The notes: generated by a model not told the origin, from the letters alone. Shown: positions 10,527-23,481, counted from the stretch's first letter. The stretch: 64,000 nt of DNA from Jaltomata sinuosa (GCA_003996215.1 QJPP01001943.1:186001-250000), one strand, 5' to 3'. Numbers and translations: made by a program.

Positions 10527-13095
10527 TGTTGACATCCAATTTTTACCCGCCACATTACGAATTAATCTTGAGCCTTTTGAATTTTAAACAATTTTTGAAA
10601 TAATTGTTTTGTAAAAAGGAATAAATATTTTTCAAGTCAGCTTTATAATAGTCTTGAGTAACAATTTATATCTTTCACATTTAATTATGTGGGATTTATA
10701 TAAGTTTACTTAAAGAACTATTTTAGAGTTTAATTTCACAAGAAAATCATTTTAAGAAATTAAACGCTTAATTTTTCTCCGAATTATTTCAAATTAGAGA
10801 TTAATTGAATAATTAATTTCATAATTTATTTAAAGAGGTAATTATGTGTTAAAAATAATCTTTATTTCAAATTGTGTAAATCATTAAAGCTCGAGGTTAA
10901 TTGTAATTAGTTCATTTTATTCCTATTCTAGCCTAAATCCCTAAATCTTTTAAAATCTAGCAGAATCCCATCAATTTACTTTCAATTTGGCTATGTCCTT
11001 AACCTTTTGGCCACATTTGCATCAATTAAATACCCTTATAACCCCCTTAATATTTCACCTGTTTGGGCCCCAAAAACCCTGACCCGCTTAGCCTAATTCC
11101 CTTTTAATTGCCCCAGCCCACTCCAAAACCCCCTAACCCGCTCAATACCCGACCCAACCGGACCAATTCCCTTTTCCCCACCTTATCACACCTCTACTCT
11201 TCTCTTTCTCTCTCAAACATAACCAAACAGACCCCTCGCTCATCTTCTTCTTCTCTCCACTCTCTCAAACCCTAGCCGCCCCCTTCTCCTTCTCTCCTTT
11301 CTCTCATGCGTCATCTCTCCTGGTTGTACGAAGCAACGCGCTTCGTACAACACCTCAGCAATACAGTACAGCCACCTATCCTTCCCCTTTCGTTGTTCTA
11401 AAAAATGACAACCCTAACCCCGTTAACAGCTTCAACGCTGCTCACATCCTCACCATCCCTAAACCCCTTTAACGTTTCCATTTCCCATCCATTTTTCTCC
11501 GTCAAAAGGTGCGCTGGCAAGTCTAGAGGATTCTAGAACCCACCAGGTATCACCCCCCTCCGCGAAATCCATAAAACATGTACAATTGTGTACAAGTTGT
11601 TGTTGTGAATGTTGAAAATCCCTAAAAAAACCCTCTTGTTCTCCCCCCCCCCCCATTTTAACCTGAAATTCCCTATAAATAACCCCCTAGCTATATGTTA
11701 AGTAGCTGATTTTGGGGAAAAATTGGGGGTTCTGGAGAATCGTTTCTTTAACCTCACGAAACTAGTCAGCTGTTGGGGAAGAAAACACTAAGAAATTCAA
11801 ATTCTAAACGGGGTTGATATTAATCTGGTGGTGGTAAGGCTTTCCGGTGAAGCTCGAGGTCCAAGTTGCTGCCCTACAAAAGGTAAACCCCTTACCCTCT
11901 TCCCTTTACTGTTTTATTTTCATTTTTTGCATTATGATGCTTAAATCTTGGTGAAATCTGGGTTCTGGTCTTGTTTGTTAGTTTTAAAGATATGTGTTTG
12001 AATTTTAGACTGTTATTATGATTTTGAGTAGCAATTTTGTGTGATAAGCATGATGTTTCACTAACTGTGTTTAATTTATGAAGATAGTAGGTGTAAGTAT
12101 AAGTTTGTAGTCTAGTTTGTTGCTAAATGATGTGAAATCTACCCTGTTTTGTCTATAAAATGCTTGATTTTTTCTCTCGTTTGTTTCCCAACCCTCCTTG
12201 CCATAATCATGCCCCCTATTGTGTATATTAATTTTGTCTAAATCTTCTAAGCTTTAGTGCTGTTCTCTCATGACCTTTTATTCTAAGTCTTCCTTGAAGA
12301 ATCTCATAGTTCCATTAATTTTGGTCGACCTGTGTAATCTAAGAGCTATGAACATGAGTATGAACCTGTTATTAGGACCTGTTATTAGGACTAAGAGCTA
12401 AAAGATGAAAAGTGGATTAAGTCCAAAGTGAAAATGGCGGTGGACCTGAAGAGGGCCCACACACTAGTATTAGGATAGGATTAACATATTTTAATTATGT
12501 CTTCTTGTTACTTAGTTGATTAGTTTAATTGTATAATTTGGACCGACTTGGTAAAACTTAGCTAAATTATCCCCAAACGAAATCGAAATTTCTGTTTAAA
12601 CGTTTTTATGTTAATTATTGTTGTTCATTAAATGTCAACTCTGTTTTCCCTATGTATAAAAATAAACTCTTCCATATATTGTGTTTTATAAAATGAATCT
12701 TTCGTAACTATCTTCTTTAAAATCAATTCTTTCTAAAAACAAAATGTTTTCATAAAAAAATCAATCCTTTTTCAAAAGTTAGTCAAACAAGTTAGTTTAT
12801 TCAAACAAGCCCTGACAACCGCGAGTTAGCGGATACTCTTGGTGCTTTAACACCCTTCCAAGAGTATTAACTTGAACCCTTACCCTTAATCTCTTAACTT
12901 TCAAAACCTTTATCTGTTTTGGGGTTTTAAAAGTTCTTATAAGTTTTTCTTAGTTTTTACTTTATAAAAACTAAGTGGCGACTCTTGCTTTTTATTGAGA
13001 ACGTTTTGGAACTTTAATTAGATTTTTGAAATGAACTTTTCAATAAACAAGTCACTTTTTTTCTTCACGTCCTTACCCGAAAAGAATCAAAACAG
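10527..13095 (+). repeat. 5' LTR of the Ogre element, internally deleted
   Basis: 2569 bp against 4258 bp for the 3' LTR. The two are collinear up to about 12385 (30558 in the 3' LTR), then this copy jumps to the sequence that follows 32220 in the 3' LTR, losing about 1.66 kb. The junction reads ATTAGGACTAAGAGCTAAAAG and lies beside a short local duplication (CCTGTTATTAGGA twice). Confidence 0.9.
11674..11681 (+). promoter_or_regulatory. TATA box of the Ogre 5' LTR
   Basis: CCC-TATAAATA-ACC, conserved at 29853-29860 in the 3' LTR. A C-rich run lies just upstream and transcribed LTR sequence is expected downstream. Confidence 0.65.
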
Positions 13096-13099
13096 AAAT

Positions 13100-13117
13100 G
13101 GCGACTCTGCTGGGGAT
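13100..13117 (+). promoter_or_regulatory. Primer-binding site of the Ogre element
   Basis: TGGCGACTCTGCTGGGGA, four bases after the LTR end (GAAA between). The place and TGG start fit a primer site. Ogre elements are generally described as using a tRNA-Arg primer; I could not align a specific tRNA by eye, so the tRNA identity is left open. Confidence 0.75.
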
Positions 13118-13673
13118 AATTCAACTAGGTTCTAACCTTATTGTTTGAAACTAACTTGTTTGACTAGCTATTTGGAAATTGTAATAATTAGTAACTTTAT
13201 TGTTTTTCTTAATTGTTTACTTTTTTCGCAAATATGAAATGTTCATGGCATTTTTCACCTCTCTTGGCAAAGCATTAGAATGTATTAGGGGTAAAAAGGT
13301 AATTACGCAAATCTTTGCATTCGTTCTTGACAAAACACAAAATTTTTGAAACAGACGAGTGAAGTAGTTGACCCGCGGTCGGTTAACAGTCACTTGTTGT
13401 TTCAAGCTTGGGTTGTCCACCCGGGTTCCCGGTTAATTTCGAAACCTATTCTAGAAACTCAGGATAGAGCGAAATCAAATCCTGAAAATAGGAATTAGCC
13501 TAGGATGTCTTAATATCCAATGGATATTAAGTCCATTAGTAAACCACCAAAACATGTCAATGGGTTTCCGACCCAACGACATAGCATCCAAATACGTATT
13601 TTTTGAAAGACGTATGTGTGTAACTGGACTATTGTCCTGGGGTGGGGCCTAACAGGTTATTCTATTTTGTAGG
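13118..13673 (+). other. Ogre 5' leader
   Basis: Untranslated region between the primer site and the ORF1 ATG at 13674. No reading frame in the coding direction is convincing. It contains short duplicated phrases (GGATGTCTTAATATCC, GGATATTAAGTCC) but no clear repeat array. Confidence 0.6.
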
Positions 13674-15248
13674 ATGTCAAAATTCCTCAAGTTTGACATG
13701 GTAAAAGAGGCGCCTCTCCTCCTCCGAATGTGGTGGATAAATCTGGGTCCTAACCGTTAGAGGACAGTCCGCCAGTATATGGGACATTTGCCGTCTTGAT
13801 TAGATGTGGAGGCCTGGCCAGAATTGATCGAGGTTTTTACGGGTTATTAGGACAACAAGAAAATGGTGTTCCGATTCAGAACGATGGAAAGGACCCCAAT
13901 GATAGAAGAACTCAGGGATTGCTTAGAGACCGCGGGTACAACCAATTAAAGGAGATTAAGGCCTCAACAAGGCATCTTAATACCGAATAAACCCACCCTG
14001 ACTCAGATTGCAAAGTATCTCCACTTGCGGGAGAATCAATGCCCGTGGATAAGGGGTCCAAGTATCTCCTTTCAAGAACTCTACAACCACTTTTCCACTA
14101 GGGAAGGGTTCTTTCAGCACCAAAGCGAATTCTACACGTTTCAAGAGTGGGACAAGACCCGAGCCTTGGCGTTCGCTATTGCTCTTTTAGGAATCATGGT
14201 ATTTCCTCTAAATGAACAACTCCGCATCAACACCCGAATAATAATGGTGGCCCATACCATGTTCCATGGCCTAACAGAAGGAACCACCATCAACTATTTT
14301 CCTCTAGTACCTGTCATCTTATCTGATATTTATAGAGCTTTGGGGAAATGCAAGAGTGGTCATTTTTACTTCCAAGAGTGCAACCTACTCCTACAATATT
14401 AGATTCTCAAGCATCTGGCCAAAGATAACGAAAGCCAGGAAATCCCCAACCCAGATGGAATCGATAACTTCATAGTGTTGGCAGGAGTGCTTAGGGATAG
14501 AGGCACCGAAAACAGGACCAAGATAGGATGGGCCCAAGCTTTTTGTGAGCTTGGAGAAGATAATGTGCAGATGATGTTCAATGATTTTTACTCGAAGGAA
14601 GTAATTATGAAATGTCATGATCTAGCTTTGCCCCATCTCCCGCGAATTCGCGGGATCCAACCTTATGCTCCGAAAAGGGTTCTTACATAATTTGGAAGGA
14701 TTCAAATCGAGCCAGCGACCATTCACATGGGTTGCTATGTAATCGACTATGAGGAACATGAAAAAGTCCCGAAAGCTTCAAGGATCCGACACAACTGGAA
14801 GACACTTGAGAAAATGGGTCTAGAGACTTTTGCCCCAAACAGGTTTGATCCTGGGTATGTGAACGGCTATAAGTAGTGGTTGAAGGCAGACGTTACAGAA
14901 GTATCTATATCAGAACCACTGGTTGACTCCAGACCCAATCTCCGTCTCCAATTACTGAATCTCCAAGAGGAAGTGGCTAGAAGAGAGAAAGAATTTCTTA
15001 TGAAAAAAGAAGAAGATCGATGCACTATAGCAGGGTTGACTCAGGAACTCAAAGATATGAGAATGGGAATAGCCCAGCTTGATTCAAAAACGACCAGGAA
15101 AGCCTTAGAGGCCGGGGCATTACCTATGCATGAACAAGTGGTGAAACTCCAGAGCGACATGTGGTTGAGACAATTCGAGCTTAGGAGCATTGCCGGAGCA
15201 TCCAAGAGGAGCAAGACCGAGGAAGGACCTTCCACATCATATCTTTAG
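13674..15248 (+). pseudogene. Ogre ORF1 (upstream of gag), degenerate
   Basis: One frame runs from ATG 13674 to a stop at 15248 (about 525 codons) with seven in-frame stops. The start MSKFLKFDMVKEAPLLLRMW and the later FQEWDKTRALAFAIALLGIM resemble the plant transposon-protein domain found in ORF1 of Ogre elements (I believe Pfam DUF7745; not checked). The last 120 residues are charged and predicted by eye to be coiled coil (LLNLQEEVARREKEFLMKKE). Several stops sit where Trp or Gln would be expected, fitting TGG to TAG and CAA/CAG to TAA/TAG. The function of ORF1 is unknown even in intact elements. Confidence 0.8.
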
Positions 15249-15771
15249 TATCTTCGCCCCTGCGTGGGTTTTTATTTCCATGTATGTCTTTACTTTACCT
15301 AAATTCGCCCCTTCGTGGGCGTGACTTTTGTGCAAATATCCTTTCCCCTAAAATGTATCCCCTTTTCGGCTAGCATTTGTATCCCTTTAAAAAGGGAAGT
15401 TTTCCATATATATATACATGCTATTTTGGGGGCAATAGAATGGTTCAAATACGTCACATACGTCTTTCAAAATCACTAGGCCTAACGTTGGCATAAAAAA
15501 GTCACCCAGTTAGGACGCGATATTACTATGATATTAGCATGATATTATTGTGATATAAACTATTTTATGTGCTATGTGGGTTGCTTGAATCAAGGAAAAA
15601 TTGGTCCACTCCATGCCGAAATTTTCTAGAACACCGTAGGCAAAATATAAGCCCACTATGGAAAGTCCGACCAAAATACTCCAAGTCTTCCAAGTTTCTC
15701 CAAAAATCCTAAAGCCTTCTAAAAACTTCTTAAAAAATCTCCGTTCTTTCAGGAAAGGTTGAAATAGGGTC
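15249..15771 (+). other. Non-coding spacer after ORF1 with two hairpins
   Basis: No gene seen. Two similar hairpin-forming phrases follow ORF1: CGCCCCTGCGTGGG (15255-15268) and CGCCC-CTTCGT-GGGCG (15306-15321, five perfect pairs). The rest is AT-rich with an ATATATATA run near 15410. Confidence 0.6.
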
Positions 15772-16780
15772 GTGACTATGCGAGAGAGAATGCTAAGGAT
15801 CCGAGAGGAAATGGAGAAGGTTCAGAGAAAACATGAGAGAGTCGATCAACTCATGGAAATTGCCTTAGCTCGGTCCAAGGAGGTGGAAGAGCAGACCGCC
15901 AAAGCTAAAGAGAGGATTGCTGCGATCGACCAAATACTGGGAAAAATCGAGACTAAGACCGAACCAGACTATGACCTAGAACTCAAAGAATTGCACCTGA
16001 ATTTTGAGGATGTCACTGGAAGATTGGAACAAGTCAACAAAGGGAAGGAAAGAGTAACTAAAGAACCCGAAGACAATGAGTAAGTGCCCATGGAGATAAT
16101 ACTGAAAGGGCCTGACTCTTTAACACGAGAGTCCGCCACTGGACCAAGGTCAAGGGTGATGCTATCTAGCCTTCCAGATTCAGGCCAGGAGGGAAGCCCA
16201 TCACTCTCAAAGTTCACTTCCGTGAATATACCAAAAATTCAAAGGTGATTCTCTTTCAGAAATTTACGAGACCCTGAAAACTATGGGGGTCCTGCATCCT
16301 GACCAATCTGAGGGATACGGGTGTCACCCTCACAATGAGCACAAAGAATGTTCCTATCATCCATGTCGCACAGGATACACTACCGATGAATGCAATGCCC
16401 TAAGAGCCCAGATTTACCACATGATTACTAGCGGCCAGATAAGCCATATGTGGGGGACCCAAACCATCCTTGCTTTTGACCAAGTTGGCTATGGCATGCC
16501 CATCACTGAGGAAATGACGATTCATCGCTATGATTTCACCATCTTCCAAGCACTTACTATGAAATCTATACTAAGCTGGTCCAAACTGGGATCCTGGAGC
16601 CCGTGGAAAGGAAACCGGGGAAGATGCCCAGGGCTTGGCGTCAGGGGAAAGAAGTTTGCCTCTACCACAAAGGGGTCGAAGGCCATGATATCGAGACTTT
16701 TTTGCCACTTTTGGGTTGATTTGGAATACCTCATTGACATGGGAAAAATCAAGTTGGAGTTTCCCCCTTATCATCCTTGA
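15772..16780 (+). pseudogene. Extra ORF between ORF1 and gag, coiled coil plus Cys/His segment
   Basis: Two pieces in different frames. At 15772-16083 there is a highly charged coiled-coil segment (EEMEKVQRKHERVDQLMEIA). At 16283-16780 there is CSYHPCRTGYTTDECNALRA, then QIYHMITSGQI. That Cys/His segment resembles the one in this element's own gag (CVYHSGGARHSMKDCINLKH near 19207), and the distance after it to a hydrophobic IxxMI patch is alike. It may be an ancient partial copy of gag sequence, or an independent ORF. A frameshift near 16090-16280 separates the pieces. I do not recognise the complete protein. Confidence 0.55.
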
Positions 16781-17441
16781 AGAAAAATCAAGAAGAGTCT
16801 AGAAGATCCCATCATCCAGAGCTGAAAGTAGCAGAAGTAGCAAAGTTTTAGCTTTTAGTTTCTTTATTTTTATTTTTGATGTTGTCTTTTACTTTCCCTT
16901 TGTATTTAAAATAGTGGATGAAATGAAATGAGACAACTTTTATCTATCACAAGTTCGAACTACGTAGGGCCTGAATTCTCAAGAATGAGATACGTAGGCA
17001 GCTTTCAAGGCCCGACCCATATCTTAAAGAAATTGTTATTTCTCCACATCAACGAAGATGACAAAGAGTTCGGGAGAATAATAGGCAGATATGTTACAAT
17101 CAACAAAATAATCCTTTCCTGACAAAACCTACTTATCCCAAATCAACGGACAAAATCCTGTCCTTTGAAACGATTGAGTCAAAACCGCCCGTGGACCAAT
17201 TTGCCTTGACGAAGAGAAACTTTTATGTGTTTAAAGCAATTCCTATGTGTTTATTCCTTTTCATATATCTTGTATTATTCGTCACTAACGAAACCTAACA
17301 TAGTGGCCTTTGAGTTGTTTTTCATCTTAACAGATAAAAGAAACCGATTTGTGTTGACAAAAATTGGCTGAACACTCTTACTTCACTCGCTCGAAAGCAC
17401 ACTTGAATCCATCCTCTGACCCTCGTTTGTCTGAAGAAAGA
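16781..17441 (+). other. Spacer before gag, with one copy of the hairpin motif
   Basis: Non-coding by eye. It holds the first copy (16957-17002) of the GAACTAC...TACGTAGG hairpin motif, which recurs four times in the 3' region of the element. Confidence 0.6.
16957..17002 (+). other. Hairpin motif, copy 1
   Basis: The outer stem CTACGTA pairs with TACGTAG, and the inner stem TCTCA pairs with TGAGA around loop AGAA. Further copies lie at 24605-24650, 24710-24755, 28287-28330 and 28464-28510. Stem bases differ between copies while pairing is mostly kept. Confidence 0.7.
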
Positions 17442-20400
17442 ATGACTGATAGTGAGGAAGAAAATGGCTTGGCTATAAGGGACAGCGTCATCACTGAACA
17501 TAATGAAATGATCGCAGAGCTTGCGAAGAAATTATAAAAGATGCAGGAAGAAGTGCAAAAGGCAAAAGACATGGCTAGCTTGGCAATTGCCTCTAATACT
17601 CTTGCTTTGGGCGACTCTCAGCCCCTTCCTCAAAACCCTCCACTCAATTCTCCACAAACTGAAAATCAACCAAAAGACATCCCTTCCTCCTCCATTCCCA
17701 GGCCTTCAAACGAATCTGTCCACAATAACCCCTCCCTCGTCAGGTCCCTATACCAGACCCATACTCCCCCTATTCAACATACTAACCAAAATAATAATCC
17801 AGGTGCCTATCTCCCGCAAAACCCTCCAAACCTCCAGAACACTCCACAAAACACCTACAACTCTCAAAAAAACCATCCTAATGTCACCAACACCGTTAAC
17901 CCACATAACTTTACCCCCACATACCCAAATACTGCTCCACACATCCAGCCCCCACCCGTGCAGAATCTACCCCCCACTTTTCATACCATAATAGAACCAT
18001 ACCTTATCCTCTAGGAGAACCCTGAGTTAGATCATTATGAAGAGAAAGAAAGAGAGTTGAAGGCTGCAGAATAAAAATATGACCTCGATATGGCACAAAT
18101 AAGGGAGGAAATGACCCAGATTCGAGAGTTGCGGAGTTTGCCTTATGAAAAAGGCTACGATTATGATGATCTCGGCATTCACCCTGAGATGAACTTACCA
18201 GAAGGATTCAAAATTCCAAAGTTTGAAATCTTCAAAGGTGTTGGGATTCCCGAAGCCCATCTAAAGAGTTACTGTGATCAAATGGTCGACGCCCGAAGAA
18301 ACGACGCCCTGCTAATGAGACTCTTTAGTGAAAGTCTAAATGGAGAAACATTAGAATGGTTCGCCTCCCAAGAATTGAAAAAGTGGTCCAAGTGGAGAGA
18401 TCTTGCCCGAGACTTTGCCCAGAGATTTGTATACAATGTAGAAGTCATCCCAGATCGATATTCCCTGGGACGCATCAGGCAAAAGTCAAATGAAAATTTC
18501 AGAGATTATGCTTATCGGTGGAGAAAAGAGGCCGCGAGAGTCCGGCCTCCTATGACCGAAGAAGAAATAAGCACGGTTTTTATACACTCTCAGGAGTCGG
18601 AAGTTTATGACAAGATGATATCGATGGCAAAGGCCCAGTTCGTTGACTTAGTCAAAATCGGATAAATTGTGGAAGAAGGGCTCTGCAGTGGCAAGATCGC
18701 TAAGACCCCGGTTTCTCTTCAGGACCAATAGGACCCCAAGAAAAAGAGAGAGGAGGTATCTTCGGTGTCTTTCAATCCTAGTCCAAAATCACATAAACCC
18801 TTCGGAGCTGGTTACAAGAAGCCACTTGGTCCAACAACCCCTCCTCCAGTTCCACAAAACCCTCAACCTATCTTCTATACGCAGCCAGTCTACCAAGCTC
18901 CAATGCCAAATATGCAGCCCACATACCAAGATCCAATGCCAAATATGCAACCCACCTACCAAACTCCTACTCAGAATTTTCCAATATACCAAAGGGCTCC
19001 TGAAAATTAGAACAACCACCGGGTTCCTCCTCCTGCTAACCCCGATCTCCCTCGACCAAATCTGGAAAAGAAAGTTCCTCAAACTTTCACTCAATTGGCC
19101 GAAACCCAAACTAAGTTGTATAAAAGACTGAAAACCGCTGGATTAGTTCAGCCCATTCAGCATAAACAAGGTAATGTCAACTCTCCTTTCTACAAAGCTG
19201 ATTGACATTGTGTCTATCACTCGGGAGGCGCAAGGCACAGTATGAAGGATTGTATTAATCTGAAACACAGGATTCAAGATTTGATCGATTAAAAGGTAGT
19301 CACCTTACAAACAGCACCACCAAATGTTAATAACAACCCACTTCCAAATCACGGAAGAGACACTATAAACATGATTGAAATAGAGGAAGAATGGTTCGCA
19401 AGCGAGTCCATAGTACCGGCGAGCCCCAGAAAGCCTGAGGAACTAGAAAGGTCTATAGATGCTTTGAGCATCGCGGGGAAGCCACAATTTGTTGTGTTGG
19501 TGCCAGCTGAAAAAGAGTTCGTAATTGAAGCTGTTGTGACTCACGGCATTACAAGATTTGGGAGATGTTATGTACCCGATAATCTGGCAGATGATTCTTA
19601 TAAGAATAGTCTGCATAAAAGGCCAATCACTGAAGGCAAAGCAGAAGAATTTTGGAGGAGGATGCAACCCAAGGAGTATTCGATCGTGAAGCATTTGGAA
19701 AAGACCCCAGCTTAGATTTCTATTTAGGCTTTGTTGATGAGTTCCCAATACCATAGACAGGCGTTACTCAAGGTTCTAAATGAAGCTTATGTGCCCATGG
19801 GTACCAGTGTAGAAAATTTGACTGCCATGGCAAGCCAAGTCCCGGGAAGCCGCCGCATCTATTTCGGTGAAGATGAGTTGTCTTTTGAAAGCATGATGCA
19901 TAACAAGTCTCTACATATCACTATTTAGAGTTAAGAAAAGGTCGTGAACAGGGTACTGATCGATGACGGATCAGGATTGAACATCTGTCCATTGACTACA
20001 CTGACCCAGTTGGAATACGATTTGGGGAAGATTCGTCAAAGCAGGATCAATGTGAGAGCCTTTGATGGAGGACAGAGAGATACCCTTGGAGAAGTCAACT
20101 TATACATCCAGATGGGACCCACTGAATTTTGAACAGAGTTCCAGGTCATGGATATTACCACTAGTTAAAATTTGCTTTTGGGGCGGCCATGGATTCACGA
20201 AGCTGGAGCTGTGCCATCTACCCTACACCAGATGCTAAAATTCGTTTGGGAACGGCAGGAAGTAGTGATTCATGGAGAGGGATGCCACCTAAGTTGCCCA
20301 AAAGGCTGTGTCCCCACAATTAAAGAGGTACCGAGAAGGAGTGACTTCTACACGGTGGAAATTGTGAATGCCACAGAAGAGGACCTGGCTCCTCAAACTC

Positions 20401-20806
20401 CCATGCCACCCATTTACAAAATGCTTGCGACCACAATGTTGAGGTGTGGTTATGAACCAGGCTCAGGGCTAGAAAGGAACTCTGATGGTCGGATCGAACC
20501 TTTGAGTATCCCTGGACAGTTGAGCAAGCACGAATTGGGGTATGTGATCCAAGAAGGTAAAGCCAGAAACAAAGAAAAGAAGAGGTCAGGACTGCCCAAG
20601 CCTCTTCCTCATTTGTATCAATCGTTCCCAGTACGCGTCAGTCCTCCAAGCGATAGGTTGAGGATGGAATAGGGGATCTGTACAAGGAGTGTGATACTAT
20701 AGCAGAAGAAGCTCCCAAAACAACCACAATCAGGAACATCGAACCCGGTGAGAAATTGCGAAACTGGGTCGCTACTCTCTTGGCTACTCTCCACTCGACT
20801 AAGTAG
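17442..20806 (+). pseudogene. Ogre gag-protease polyprotein, degenerate
   Basis: Starts at ATG 17442 (MTDSEEENGLAI). After a Pro/Asn/Gln-rich stretch comes the Tat/Ogre gag core: YDYDDLGIHPEMNLPEGFKI near 18157, and LFSESLNGETLEWFASQELK near 18321. A Cys/His segment (CVYHSGGARHSMKDC) follows near 19207. The aspartic protease is marked by VLIDDGSGLNICPL (about 19950) and LLLGRPWIHEAG (about 20172). A G-patch-like segment (GYEPGSGLERNSDGRIEPLS, about 20449) follows. The end, NIEPGEKLRNW, lies in a shifted frame after a break near 20670 and stops at 20804-20806. More than ten stops make it non-functional. A 13-codon unit containing MPNMQPTYQ is repeated at 18900-18970. Confidence 0.9.
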
Positions 20807-21059
20807 ACAAAGACTTTGTTTTTTACAAAATTCGGGGACGGTCCGGATGAGGCTCCGTAACCCGCCCTTTATGTTTTAAATTTCCTCGTAGTGTTTACTG
20901 CTTTCCAAAAGGCATAAACCTACATTCATGTGGGTTGTATCCATAGTTTGTAAATATTTCTGAATTTCAATGAAAGCCTCCTTATTTTGAAAATATTTGT
21001 TGTTCAAAGTTTATTTATATTTACTTGTTATTATCTAACCCATTTTTTTTTGGTTTCAG
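20807..21059 (+). other. Probable intron between protease and reverse transcriptase
   Basis: Non-coding, T-rich toward its end, finishing with TTTTTTTTTGGTTTCAG (21043-21059), a good plant 3' splice site. The RT reading frame opens immediately after it. Ogre elements are known to splice an intron from exactly this position. A donor could not be fixed: CCCG-GTGAGA near 20749 is a candidate that would cut the protease ORF end. Confidence 0.55.
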
Positions 21060-23481
21060 TAATAATAAGTTTAAACATGACACTGCCATGTCATGTCAAG
21101 AGCTTAATGAACAAACTGAGTTAGATGATGATGATTTCGAGGAATATGATGAGGAAACTACGGTTCCTAAGGAACTGACAAAAGAATTAAAAGACTTTGA
21201 GCACCAAGAAAAGCCTAATCTAGAGGAAACCGAGATGGTCAATCTAAGAGATGACCAAGAAGTCAAAGAAACCAGAATCAGTGTCCATTTGACAGAAAGA
21301 CAGAAAAGAGAACTTATCATATTGCTCCAAGAATACATCGACATATTTGCTTGGGCCTACAGTGACATGCCAGGAGTAAGCATAGACATAGTCTCTCACA
21401 AACTGCCTATCAATCTGGGATTTGACCGGATAAAGCAGAAGACTCAAAAGTTCAAGCCTGATCTATGTCTGAAAATCAAGGAAGAAGTTACCAAACATAT
21501 TTAGTTTGGAGTGGTAGAGGTTACAAAGTATCCGAATTGGTTGGCCAACATTGTACCAGTTCCTAAGAACGATGGGAAGATCAGAATTTGTGTCGACTTT
21601 TGGGATCTGAATAAGGCTAGTCAAAAGGATAACTTTTCATTGCCCAATATCCATATCCTTATCGATAACTGCGTGAAGCACGAAATACAGTCATTCATGG
21701 ATTGTTTTGCTGGATACCACTAGGTCTTAATGGACGAAGAAGATGCCGAAAAGACAACCTTTATCACACCTTGGGGTGTCTATCACTATCGGGTAATGCC
21801 GTTTGGTCTCAAGAACGCGGGTGCTACTTATATGCGAGCCATGACAACTATTTTCCATGACATGATTCATAAGGAGATCAAGGTATACGTGGTTGAAGTG
21901 ATTGTCAAATCCCACGACAGTTCAGATCACTTGACCTATTTGAAGAAGTTTTTTAATCGCCTGTGAAAATACAATCTAAAGCTGAACCTCGCTAAATGTG
22001 CTTTCGGGGTGCCAACTAGAAAATTGTTGGGTTTTATAGTCAGTAGAAGGGGCATCGAGCTCGACCCTTGAAAGATCAAAACAATTCAGGAGTTGCCTCC
22101 CCCGAAGACTAATAAAGAGGTCATGAGTTTCCTGGGAAGGTTGAATTATATTAGTCGGTTCATAGCTCAATCAACAGTTATTTGTGAACCTATTTTCAAG
22201 TTATTGAAGAAAGATGCACCGACTGGTTAGACCAAGGAGTCCCATCAAGCTTTTGATCGTATCAAGGACTACTTGTCCAGTCCTCTTATATTGGTTCCTC
22301 CAAGAGAAGGGAGCCCATTATTGTTGTATCTATCGGTTTTAGAAAATGCCTTCAGGTGTGTCCTGGGACAACATGATGAAACTGGAAAGAAGGAACGAGC
22401 GATTTATTATCTGAGTAAGAAGTTCAATCCATGCGAGGATCGTTATACTTTGTTAGAAAAAACTTGTTGTGCTTTGACTTGGGTCACCCAGAAGTTGAGG
22501 CATTATCTGTTGTCCTATACGACGTATCTCATTTCCAGAATGGATCCTCTGAAGTACATATTCCAAAAGGCCATGCCTACAGGGAAGTTGGCCAAATGGC
22601 AGATATTGCTATGTGAGTTCAACATCATATATGAGACTCAAAAAGCAATCAAGGGACAGGCCTTAGAAGATCATTTAGCAAAAAATTCGGTTGATGAAGA
22701 TTATGAACCGCTCCAAACTTACTTCCCCGATGAAGAGATTTTGTTCGTAGGTGAGGATATTACTGAGTCATACCCCAGTTGGAGATTGTTCTTCGATGGA
22801 GCGGTCAACTTCAAAGGTTCAGGCATTAGAGAAGTCTTGGTATCAAAAACTGGTCAGCACTATCCGGTGACAGCTAAACTCCATTTCCCGTGCACTAAAA
22901 ACATGGCCGAATACGAAGTTTGTATTCTCGGTATCCAACTAGATATTGATATGAATGTCTGAGAACTTTTGGTCATAGGTGATTCCGATTTGCTAATTCA
23001 CCAAGTTCAAAGTGAATGGGCTGTGAAGAACCCCAAGATCGTGTCGTATGTGAAGATGGTTCAAAATTTGTGCAAGAGATTCAAGAAGATCGAATTCAAG
23101 CATACACCAAGGATTCAGAATGAGTTTGCTGATGCCTTGGCAACCATATACTCCATGATTCAACATCCCGATCAGAATTATATCGATCAGTTGATAAAAG
23201 GTCTCAAAGAACAACCTGCGCACTGTGCGCAAGTCAAAGCAGAATCAGACAGAAAACCATGGTATCATGATATCAAGAGGTATCTAGAAGTTGGAATCTA
23301 TCCCGAAGATGTGACCGCCAACCAAAAGAAAACCATTCGCCGAATGGCCAACAAATTTTTCCTAAACGGAGAAATCCTGTATAGGAGGACTCCGGACCTT
23401 GGATTCTTAAGATGCGTTGATTCGGTTGAAGCCACAAGACTATTGGAAGAGGTACACGCTGAGTGTGTAGTCCCCACATGA
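21060..23481 (+). pseudogene. Ogre reverse transcriptase and dual RNase H, degenerate
   Basis: One frame with scattered stops. The RT begins after an acidic linker; NWLANIVPVPKNDGKIRICV (from 21535) and TTFITPWGVYHYRVMPFGLK (from about 21755) are canonical. The catalytic YxDD box is replaced by YVVE (21886-21897), so the enzyme would be dead even without stops. RNase H 1 (about 22270-22660) has the SVLENAFRCVLGQHD form seen in Tat elements. A second RNase H (about 22770-23160) carries LFFDGAVNFKGSG and VIGDSDLLIHQV, the archaeal-type domain typical of the Tat lineage. Stops include positions where TGG or CGA codons are expected. A frameshift near 23470 separates it from integrase. Confidence 0.9.
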
